Positions 52,395 to 59,264 of a stretch of 59,264 bases of DNA are shown one piece after another. Where the stretch lies: positions 1 through 59,264 of the forward strand of contig NZ_FRFD01000019.1 of NCBI RefSeq assembly GCF_900143645.1, written 5' to 3'. Every line of letters starts with the position of its first letter. Within the stretch, counting starts at the first letter, position 1. A program made the translations under genes and the position numbers. The stretch comes from Anaerocolumna xylanovorans DSM 12503. GTDB lineage: Bacteria > Bacillota > Clostridia > Lachnospirales > Lachnospiraceae. Below the pieces are notes generated by a model that saw nothing but the letters and a program-made list of their open reading frames with translations, was not told the origin of the DNA and did not search any database.

Positions 52395-53297
52395 CTACCT
52401 CTCCTTTTGCATCTTGAATCGAATTATTGTAAAAATCAGCAGGATAAAAAACAGTACAATACCGGCTGCTGAGGCAGACCCATACTGATTTTTTTGAAAG
52501 GCGGCGTCGTATATATATACCACGAGTGTTTTGGTGGAATTCAGGGGGCCTCCCTTGGTCATAACATAGATAAGATCAAAGGAACGGAAGGAATAAATAA
52601 CACAGGTAATGAAAATAAACAGGTGGGAAGAGGTAAGTAAAGGCATTGTGATATACCGGAATTGCTGCCATTTGCCAGCGCCGTCTACAGTAGCGGCTTC
52701 ATAATATTCCGGTGAAATCCCCTGTAATCCTGCAATATAAATTACCATGTTATACCCGGTTCTTATCCACAATGTGCCCACGATAATCATGATCATTGCA
52801 TATTTAGGATCGTTTAGCCAATCAATAACCGGCAGTCCAACACTTTTTAGCAGAAAATTGATCAGTCCGATTTGCGAATTAAACATCCAGACAAACACCA
52901 TTCCGGCAGAAACCATGGATACAACTGCCGGCATATAAATCGCACTTCTGAAAAACCCACGGAATTTAAGCTTTTGATTCAAAAAAATTGCAAAAAAAAG
53001 TGCTAAAGCCATTAACATTGGTACCGTAGCCACGGTCAGCTTCAGCGTGTTCAAAAGAGAAATCAGAAAGACATCGTTTTTGAATAATTTAACATAATTC
53101 TCCAAACCGATGAATTTTGGTTTACCCATACCTCCCCATTTTGTTAAGCTGTAATATGCAGACATAAACAGAGGAATTATCATAAATGTCAGAAACAATA
53201 TCATATTAGGCAAAATGTAAAGATAGGGAACAACTTTCACATTGTTCCAGAAATGCTGTTTTGTCACATCCCTTTTATTAATTAGCCGCTTTCCCAT
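52395..53297 (-). CDS. Sugar ABC permease, MalF class
   Basis: About 300 residues when started at ATG 53297, which has AAGGAG upstream. The frame from 53351 has a longer start without site. Six helices and EAA loop 'YEAATVDGAGKWQQFRYITMPLL' (about 208-230). First gene of the minus-strand operon. Confidence 0.94.
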   Translation of the reverse strand: MGKRLINKRDVTKQHFWNNVKVVPYLYILPNMILFLTFMIIPLFMSAYYSLTKWGGMGKPKFIGLENYVKLFKNDVFLISLLNTLKLTVATVPMLMALALFFAIFLNQKLKFRGFFRSAIYMPAVVSMVSAGMVFVWMFNSQIGLINFLLKSVGLPVIDWLNDPKYAMIMIIVGTLWIRTGYNMVIYIAGLQGISPEYYEAATVDGAGKWQQFRYITMPLLTSSHLFIFITCVIYSFRSFDLIYVMTKGGPLNSTKTLVVYIYDAAFQKNQYGSASAAGIVLFFILLIFTIIRFKMQKER

Positions 53298-53542
53298 GAA
53301 AAATACCACTCCTTTTGGTTCGTTATTTGATGCTGTCTGACTGTCAAACAACAGTTTCGATTACAGCATGCCTTCTTTTGCGGATTTCCGACATAATCAG
53401 ACAGTACCATTGTCCGCATTTTCCCGCTTACCGATTGCCATGCTGATACCATTGCTAAAACGCATGTCTCCTTTCTTGTGTATATTGTTCAAATATGCCA
53501 CTGTTTTTGTGCAGTTTTTGCATATATTTAATATGTATTTTC

Positions 53543-53571
53543 ATTATACTTGACGAAATTCAATTTGTAAA
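53543..53571 (-). promoter_or_regulatory. Promoter of the importer/GH4/TtuC operon
   Basis: Minus strand: -35 TTTACA (53566-53571), 17-bp spacer, -10 TATAAT (53543-53548). Confidence 0.7.
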
Positions 53572-53602
53572 TTATCATTATTTTATAAATCAATAAGTTT
53601 TT

Positions 53603-53639
53603 CCTATAACTATAGGCATTATTACCAATATGCTATAAT
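53603..53639 (+). promoter_or_regulatory. LysR-gene promoter and dyad
   Basis: A dyad CCTATA-AC-TATAGG (53603-53616) followed by an extended -10 TGCTATAAT (53631-53639). It lies between the divergent promoters and is a likely site for the LysR protein. Confidence 0.55.
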
Positions 53640-53662
53640 TTGTCAATAAAGGAGGTATTACA

Positions 53663-54532
53663 TTGAAATTGTTACAATTGAGGTATTTTTATGAGGCATG
53701 CAGACACAACAACATTACCAGGGCGGCTGAAGAGCTGCATGTTTCCCAGCCTTCCATTTCCAATGCCATTAAGGAACTGGAAACCGAATTCGGCATCACC
53801 TTATTCCATCGTTTGAACAAAGGGTTTTCCCTGACAAAGGAGGGAAAAATATTCATGGAGCATGCCGAAAGCCTGTTAACACATGCAGATAATATATCTC
53901 ATATCATGGAGGACATGGGACATAAAAGAAACATGCTTCGTATTGGAATTCCGCCTATGATAGGCACTTTTCTTTTCCCAAAAATATACCGGGGATTCAA
54001 AGAAAAATACCCCAGCGTAAACATTGTTACCCAGGAGCAGGGCACCCAATCCCTTATCGAAGCAATTGAAGATGAAACTTTGGATATGGCCATTGTTCCA
54101 AGCAATAACCTTTCCGGCAATATGTTTCATATACTTAATCTCACTCAGACAGAAACCGTTTTTTGCACTGCCCCGAATCATAAACTTGCCGGAGAACAAA
54201 TGGTTACGATTCCGATGATCCAAAATGAACCGCTTATTTTATTTCACAACGGATTTTTTCAGAATGATGTTATTACACAGTTATTTTCCAAATACGGAGC
54301 TGTGCCTAATGTCATACATTATTCCAGCCAGTTGTATACAATGAAAGAGTTTATTGCGGGCGGTATTGCTTGTGGATTTTTATTTAAAGACATTGTACAG
54401 TTAGTTTCCGGTGTGGCAGGTATTCCATTGTCCAATCCCATTCATGTTCAAATCAGCCTGGTTTGGAAGAAAAACAATTATATGTTTAATGACATGGTCC
54501 GCTTTATCAATTATGTAAAAAAAATCTTCTGA
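53663..54532 (+). CDS. LysR family regulator of the GH4/TtuC operon
   Basis: 289 residues, starting at TTG 53663 with GGAGG seven bases upstream. HTH 'RHNNITRAAEELHVSQPSISNAIKELETEFG' and effector domain 'LRIGIPPMIGTFLFPKIYRGFKEKYPSVN'. Divergent from the importer operon. Confidence 0.94.
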   Translation: MKLLQLRYFYEACRHNNITRAAEELHVSQPSISNAIKELETEFGITLFHRLNKGFSLTKEGKIFMEHAESLLTHADNISHIMEDMGHKRNMLRIGIPPMIGTFLFPKIYRGFKEKYPSVNIVTQEQGTQSLIEAIEDETLDMAIVPSNNLSGNMFHILNLTQTETVFCTAPNHKLAGEQMVTIPMIQNEPLILFHNGFFQNDVITQLFSKYGAVPNVIHYSSQLYTMKEFIAGGIACGFLFKDIVQLVSGVAGIPLSNPIHVQISLVWKKNNYMFNDMVRFINYVKKIF

Positions 54533-55270
54533 AAATTATTTGTCTTTTTATGATTGGGGCATGCAGCATGATTGCAATAAGCTGCGGTAAGAAAATTACC
54601 ATACCTGGTAACACAGACAATGCAGAATTAAAAGAATCAGTGGCAGTACTGTCAAAGCCACCCGAAGCTACACCATTAAAAGCGTTCTCGACTCCAAAAA
54701 CATAATTTTCATCCTTTGATAAGGATGCATCCAGACCATCTATTTCCTATGTGAATGATACCTTAATCGTATTTGGGTATTTCAGCAAATGACGTGAAAT
54801 AGTTGATATCTATGGAACAAATGACGGAGGGAAGATCTACAAGAAAATAGATGATATCTCTTACATAGATTGATATACTACCGCTTGTTTCGGAAAAGAC
54901 GGCTTCCATTACTTTCGTGTAGGCCGGACTATATCTGTAGAGAAGTAATTTTTTTCCTTCCGGTTTCGGAATGCCCTCGTTTGCCTTGAAACAGTCATCT
55001 GATAAATTAATTTTTCAAAGGAATCCATCATATTTTGCAGTTAAAAAGTTTTATGCATTTCCATAAGCGGATTCGTTCTTTCTATTTTATCCTCAATATA
55101 CATACATATTGAAACAGAACTTTTGATGCTATAATCATTATTTTAATACCAAAAAAGTCCCACATACAAGATATGTGCTCCAGCTCAAATCCAGGCAATA
55201 ACTTATATCCTGATATTCCTCCTAAAAATACGGCAAATACTATTAAAAGAAGCCGTCCTATTTGCTTTAT
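54533..55270. pseudogene. Decayed copy of a lipoprotein-glgD-tauE segment
   Basis: Consecutive blocks match other genes of the window in the same order and orientation: 54533-54640 and 54697-54905 match the BNR lipoprotein (39868-40700) with stops and gaps; 54906-55037 matches glgD (42965-43095) at roughly three-quarters identity; 55150-55260 weakly matches the tauE end (45299-45650). The GH18, glgC and most of the other sequence are missing. Confidence 0.75.
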
Positions 55271-55295
55271 AAGCTATCTTCCCGCATAAAATTAA

Positions 55296-55547
55296 TTACC
55301 CCTGTAATCCTCTGGATTGTCTCTCCATATCTTCTACCACAATATCATAAATTTCCCCTAAAGAAGAGCAATACTCCAATACTTGCCACGGTTCATTAGT
55401 ATGGAAATGAATCTTAATAAGTTCTTCGTCTCCGACAGCTAATAAGCAATCTCCTTTTAAGTTACTAGTAAAATAATCATTTATAGCATCTTCATCCAAA
55501 TTCTTTCCTTCAATAAGAAGCTGTGTATCATACTTAAATTCTAACAT
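55296..55547 (-). CDS. Stand-alone fragment of a FakA/YloV-like protein
   Basis: 83 residues, similar to the middle region of DAK2-domain fatty acid kinases ('GDCLLAVGDEELIKIHFHTNEPWQVLEYCSSLGEIYDIVVEDM'). In complete proteins this part joins the kinase and DegV-like domains. Here it has its own ribosome site (GGAGG) and stop. It may be a stand-alone domain gene or a remnant of a lost gene. Confidence 0.65.
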   Translation of the reverse strand: MLEFKYDTQLLIEGKNLDEDAINDYFTSNLKGDCLLAVGDEELIKIHFHTNEPWQVLEYCSSLGEIYDIVVEDMERQSRGLQG

Positions 55548-55860
55548 ACTATTTATCCTCCAAATTCCTGTTTATCGTTATTTTACTTTAATCATCCGCA
55601 AGAGTAAATGATTTTGAATCAACTTTTTCTTTTATGAAAATATAATAGTTAAAAAACCTCTATCTCTTGGGTTTAATATACCACTTTCTATAATTTCAGA
55701 AAACATTTCTTTGCCGAAAGCATAGGACTGATGGGAAGTGTATCAAAGTTTTAATTAATGCTTCTTGTCCGCTTTCTTCCTGGTTATCAGAAATAGAGCA
55801 AACATCGATAAGAGGTATTATATAAGCGATTTCCTTACGGATAATTTTATATTAAAATAC
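55548..55860. other. Gene-free stretch with a possible coding remnant
   Basis: The minus strand of about 55640-55760 reads in two frames as 'FGKEMFSEIIESGILNPRDRG' plus a piece upstream, which looks like a broken gene, but no family can be named. Confidence 0.35.
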
Positions 55861-55886
55861 ATAAAGTTACTATACCCAATTACTCT

Positions 55887-55915
55887 TTTACATAATTCAT
55901 CTTTTGCTATATAAT
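55887..55915 (+). promoter_or_regulatory. Promoter of the secreted protein gene at 56021
   Basis: -35 TTTACA (55887-55892), 17-bp spacer, -10 TATAAT (55910-55915). Confidence 0.7.
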
Positions 55916-56020
55916 GAGTAAAGACCGAATATTCGTACACGCTAAGCAGCGCAATTCAGAAAAATCATTATGTTACATAGAGAACAAACGGAATACATAC
56001 CAACCTAAAGGAGGTATTTA

Positions 56021-57838
56021 ATGAAAAAACACCGCAAAATCAAAGCTTTTTTGCTGGCTGCCTTAATGCTGGTTTTTATCATTCCCGGTATATTTACCGG
56101 ACTTGGAACAATAACTGCTTCAGCTCTTTCTGCTTCAAACTCCAATGAGTTTGCTGACAAAATAACCAATACATTTTTTATACTAAGCAACGACCTGTCT
56201 AACACGGAAGTGGCCGCTTTTTATCAGGATTTGAACTCTCCTAATGAGCACTTATCTGTAGATTATATTTACGCAGACAGTATAAACAGTGCATTGACTG
56301 ATAAAAGCTGTTCCGGTAAACTAGCATCGGCGGATAATGTCATTATTATCGGACTTCTGCCATCAAAGACAGAAGTAGACGACATAAAAGCAGATATGAG
56401 GGCAGATTCCAAACTTTATTTTACCGGTACTCATAATTTCTATAGTAACCAGTTAGATACTACGAAAATTAATGTATTATCGGCACATCAGTTATGGATT
56501 GACATGTACTATGCCAAAATTGCTGATTTAAAACAGCTGAACTTTCATAAACCGGATTCCAAGCCTACCCCTGCTGCCGGGTTAGCTCTGGCTGTTTATC
56601 TGCAATACCAGATTAGCAATAACACATGTGCCGATACTTCCTATGCTGCGCTAGATAGCAAAATGGATTTAAAGAACCAAAAAGGAATTGATGAACAGCT
56701 ATACAATACTATCAGAAAGTTTGTACCGGAAAGGACTTCCTATCCGGCAATTGAAAATATCCCCGTCTTGAGGTTAAAGGAAATCAATAAGCCTGAGCTT
56801 TTGAATCAGTATACCCAAAAGTCTTATGATGTTTTTGATCAATTATATAATTCTAACGTCAGTGCCGGTATCTTTTCCATGGAACAGACGCCAGAGAATA
56901 CGCCAATCTGCTACAAGGCCTTATATCTTGATGCTGATGTCTTTAGCAATAAACAAGTATACTCATGGAACGGCAGCAAGTGGACCAAGTCCAAATCCGG
57001 TCTTCGGGAGGAATATGCCTTAAGGGTGCTGACCTGGTCAGCCGGAAAATGGCATGAAAAGATTTACCGCTTCACTAACCATTCAGGAAAAGCCAATCCC
57101 TTAAAAACCTCTGAAGCCCTGAATATTAAAAGGGATAGCACCGGCAATTGGTACATGTCCTATAAATCAAACGACAAATATTTCATCGCCCAGTTGGATA
57201 AAACCCTCAAAGTAAAATATCAGGTTAAAGTCTCTGCCCTTACTGACAGCCAGTATTCTGATTTCCACCTGTTATCAAACGGGAAAGTTCTTCTGGAAAC
57301 CTATGAATCTGCTGCTAATTATCCTTATGAAACGATGTACAATGACAGCTTAAGGCTTTATCATAATTTACAGCTCCTTGATCTGAATGCAGGCAGGATT
57401 ACAAAAGAATATGATGTCGGTTATTATCCTTACGGATATGTAAAAATTAATGGCAATTTTATTTATATGCGGGATAGGTCGAAGGAAAAAATCATTGTAA
57501 TTGATTCCAAATCCGGTAAAGCAATAAAAATAATATCTCTGGCGGATTATGACTATCTTGTCAGTCCCTATGATTATTCAAAAGAATTGGGTTCTCAGTA
57601 CGACTATGACTATTCAATCTCAGGAAAATATCTATACCTGCTTAAAAAATCGGGAATTTACAGAATTGATATAAACAATGGAAAATTCAGAAAAATCATG
57701 GATAACAGCTATACCCCCTTTGGCATACAAGATATGAGATTTCTGGATTTTGAAGTAAAGAGCTCTTCTACCATGTATATAATGGCCGTTAACTTTGATG
57801 CAGAATGTGCTACGAATTTTTATACTTATACAAAGTAA
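56021..57838 (+). CDS. Secreted protein with cell-wall-binding-like and propeller-like parts
   Basis: 605 residues. Signal peptide (about 1-36, ending near 'ITASALSA'), then a region (40-200) with 'NVIIIGLLPSKTEVDDIKADMRADSKLYFTG', which resembles cell wall binding repeat 2 proteins. From about 330 there are repeats of strands ('GNWYMSYKSNDKYFIAQLDKTL', 'YLLKKSGIYRIDINNGKF') as in a propeller. Good site (AAAGGAGG). Exported; function unknown. Confidence 0.8.
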   Translation: MKKHRKIKAFLLAALMLVFIIPGIFTGLGTITASALSASNSNEFADKITNTFFILSNDLSNTEVAAFYQDLNSPNEHLSVDYIYADSINSALTDKSCSGKLASADNVIIIGLLPSKTEVDDIKADMRADSKLYFTGTHNFYSNQLDTTKINVLSAHQLWIDMYYAKIADLKQLNFHKPDSKPTPAAGLALAVYLQYQISNNTCADTSYAALDSKMDLKNQKGIDEQLYNTIRKFVPERTSYPAIENIPVLRLKEINKPELLNQYTQKSYDVFDQLYNSNVSAGIFSMEQTPENTPICYKALYLDADVFSNKQVYSWNGSKWTKSKSGLREEYALRVLTWSAGKWHEKIYRFTNHSGKANPLKTSEALNIKRDSTGNWYMSYKSNDKYFIAQLDKTLKVKYQVKVSALTDSQYSDFHLLSNGKVLLETYESAANYPYETMYNDSLRLYHNLQLLDLNAGRITKEYDVGYYPYGYVKINGNFIYMRDRSKEKIIVIDSKSGKAIKIISLADYDYLVSPYDYSKELGSQYDYDYSISGKYLYLLKKSGIYRIDINNGKFRKIMDNSYTPFGIQDMRFLDFEVKSSSTMYIMAVNFDAECATNFYTYTK

Positions 57839-58235
57839 CCAATTTCCTCGACCTACTGTGAATGGACGTATACTGTTTTCTGCTAAGTTGTTGCAGATGA
57901 AACAGTTGCCATCCTTCTGGTTAGTGGCATATTTAAAGGCATTATTGAGCTTGGATTTCGGAACGCATTTTTAATTTTTTGGGCCTTACTGTTATCTAAG
58001 ACAATCCAGACCTACACTTTGTCAGCAGATAATTTTATATCCTGCTCAGTTTAAAAATGAAGAGAGTGGTTTGCATTATAAACAGAATATTTATACAGAC
58101 TAAAGGCACGGGAATTTCCGTGCCTTTAGTAAATCTACGTCACTAAATTGAAGTTTGCCGGTTTGCTAAATGAATCTCCTGTAGCTTTGTTTTACTTCGA
58201 CTACAGGAGCGAACACTAATACTATAAGGATTTAT
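57839..58235. other. Gene-free stretch with hairpins and a coding remnant
   Basis: An ATG-less open stretch at 57887-58054 reads 'LLVSGIFKGIIELGFRNAFLIFWALL', like a broken membrane protein. Two hairpins follow: ACTAAAGGCACGG/CCGTGCCTTTAGT (58099-58130), without a good T run, and CTCCTGTAG/CTACAGGAG (58176-58209). Confidence 0.4.
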
Positions 58236-58652
58236 TTATTTTGCCGTACGATTGATAAAATCAACTTCATACTGCTGCTCACCGTATTTTCTTTCATTGT
58301 CAGTAATAGTACCCTCTGTAAGGGTGATACGCAGAACGATTGAGGTCGGATTGTTTTCGTCGCCAACTTCATCGAACCAATCGAAGATGCTTTTGAACTT
58401 CGCTCTAATTTCCGCATTCTTCTCGTCTTTGACCCAACCGAGATTTCCGGCCGTGCCCTGGAACGTATACCAGCCTAACCCACCGACGGAAACCTCTGTA
58501 TTCTTCTCAATTTGCAGCATTTTATTTTTCTTTGCATCCGTAGAAACATAAAATACGCCGCCTTCATAATAGGCGCAGACCATACGGACAGCGGGGCGGG
58601 GATTTCCGCACCGCTCCTCCATCAGTTTCATTGCGTTTTCGTACTTGCTCAT
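58236..58652 (-). CDS. PNPOx-like flavin-binding protein
   Basis: 138 residues, split-barrel fold of the pyridoxamine-5'-phosphate oxidase type ('VRMVCAYYEGGVFYVSTDAKKNKMLQIEKNTEVSVGG', then an acidic C-half). Small FMN-binding family members reduce flavins or detoxify. Good site (AAAGGAG). Confidence 0.85.
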   Translation of the reverse strand: MSKYENAMKLMEERCGNPRPAVRMVCAYYEGGVFYVSTDAKKNKMLQIEKNTEVSVGGLGWYTFQGTAGNLGWVKDEKNAEIRAKFKSIFDWFDEVGDENNPTSIVLRITLTEGTITDNERKYGEQQYEVDFINRTAK

Positions 58653-58725
58653 TTTAATTTTCTCCTTTGCATTGATGTCATTTATGTTGTAATGATAATC
58701 GAACCACTTGAAAAGTGCCCCAAGT

Positions 58726-59264
58726 TTATAATTCCAAGCTCAGCCACAGAGCAGGACGAACTCCGCCGCTGTTATCGCCTGTTGAAGGATGAATCGTGTT
58801 GCTGCTGTAGCGGAAGGTGCCGTTTCCCTGAATGCCTACATTGCCGTCGCCGTGGATATATACGGCTCTTCTATTGTCACGCCCGGACGACCGAAGCCAC
58901 CACCACCATACATACCCATCGAATGTCGATCTTCGCTTGTTGTTGTTTTGGTCTTTCCTTTGAAACCAGTATCGTTGTTTGGCGCTGCGGTTTTCAAGGT
59001 TTTTACTGCTGTCACCGAAATATTTACACACTACTTCTTCAATGCTTAGAAGAAATATGTAATCCCAAGTATCTTCTCCGCCTCTTGAACCGTACCACTG
59101 ATTGTCGTGGTTTTTGTTCAATGCCGGAATGATTCTTGACTGTTCGGCCGCGGTGAATTTGTTATAAAACTCACTGTTAAGATATTTTCTTAGCGAGCAG
59201 TCAGCCCATGTCACATCACCAGCGCAATTATTATAGGGGTGTTGTTCGATCACGTATTCAGTTA
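58726..59264 (-). CDS. DUF6273-type protein with lectin-like C-terminus (partial)
   Basis: At least 179 residues; the frame is open to the window edge, so the true start is outside (the edge reads '..TEYVIEQHPYNN'). It has the family features 'TWADCSLRKYLNSEFYNKFTAAEQSRI', 'DYIFLLSIEEV' and a C-type-lectin-like end 'WWWWLRSSGRDNRRAVYIHGDGNVGI...GGVRPALWL'. This end resembles the variable proteins of diversity-generating retroelements. Surface or receptor role suggested. Confidence 0.85.
   Translation of the reverse strand, partial: TEYVIEQHPYNNCAGDVTWADCSLRKYLNSEFYNKFTAAEQSRIIPALNKNHDNQWYGSRGGEDTWDYIFLLSIEEVVCKYFGDSSKNLENRSAKQRYWFQRKDQNNNKRRSTFDGYVWWWWLRSSGRDNRRAVYIHGDGNVGIQGNGTFRYSSNTIHPSTGDNSGGVRPALWLSLEL

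Noticed and set aside
58512..59132. 206-aa plus-strand ORF
   Set aside because: Antisense to the PNPOx and DUF6273 genes; Cys/Arg-rich shadow.

Overview
The window looks like a piece of a low-GC Gram-positive chromosome from the Clostridia, most likely a spore-forming plant- or gut-polysaccharide-degrading Lachnospiraceae (cluster XIVa). This is inferred from the 5' end of a 16S rRNA gene at the left edge, the paired GlgC/GlgD proteins, carbohydrate ABC importers without their own ATPase, AGGAGG-type ribosome binding sites, LysM/GH18 and lipoprotein families, and A+T-rich promoters. The species cannot be named from the sequence alone.

Layout. 1-430: start of an rRNA operon (minus strand) with a textbook promoter. 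815-5850: a four-gene minus-strand operon for a MacB/LolCDE-like ABC system with a large secreted repeat protein. 6040-12540: an AI-2E family membrane protein and a MoxR-DUF58-transglutaminase operon. 12778-17024: a PiT phosphate transporter with its DUF47 partner, divergent from a KdpD/KdpE-like two-component system; three 11-bp direct repeats lie between them. 17107-20753: an M3 oligoendopeptidase, a radical SAM/SPASM protein with a Cys-rich tail, and a small conserved protein. 20851-23836: two adjacent GH5 genes, one intact and one broken. 24121-25428: an Arc-like protein and an SPFH protein. 25734-27078: a tRNA-Leu gene whose 3' end is repeated exactly 1.25 kb downstream, bracketing a VbhA/Fic toxin-antitoxin pair. 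27155-36484: an unusual set combining a solute-binding protein with a propeller-like N-terminal part, two sugar-type permeases, a HlyD-like adaptor and a MacB-like membrane protein, preceded by its own two-component system; a diverged third copy of the tRNA-Leu end lies just beyond it. 36890-42429: a MerR/TipAS regulator, lipoproteins, small membrane proteins and a LysM-GH18 protein whose catalytic motif is lost. 42679-47267: glgD/glgC, a TauE/SafE exporter and its LysR neighbour. 47681-54532: a CUT1 importer with GH4 and TtuC-like dehydrogenase under a divergent LysR gene. 54533-59264: a decayed region (remnants of lipoprotein, glgD and tauE copies in collinear order), a FakA-like fragment protein, a secreted protein, a PNPOx-like protein and a DUF6273-type protein running off the end.

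The most notable signals are: (1) a repeated two-hairpin element (hairpin, 15-16 nt, hairpin, then a conserved tail or Shine-Dalgarno) found upstream of several unrelated genes, with stems whose sequences differ but stay paired; (2) the tRNA-Leu mini-island with VbhA/Fic, and a possible older nested island; (3) the chimeric importer/adaptor operon with a likely response-regulator site of two 11-bp repeats; (4) a collapsed, collinear segmental duplication; (5) a catalytically dead GH18; and (6) a terminal DUF6273 protein with a lectin-like C-terminus resembling the variable proteins of diversity-generating retroelements.
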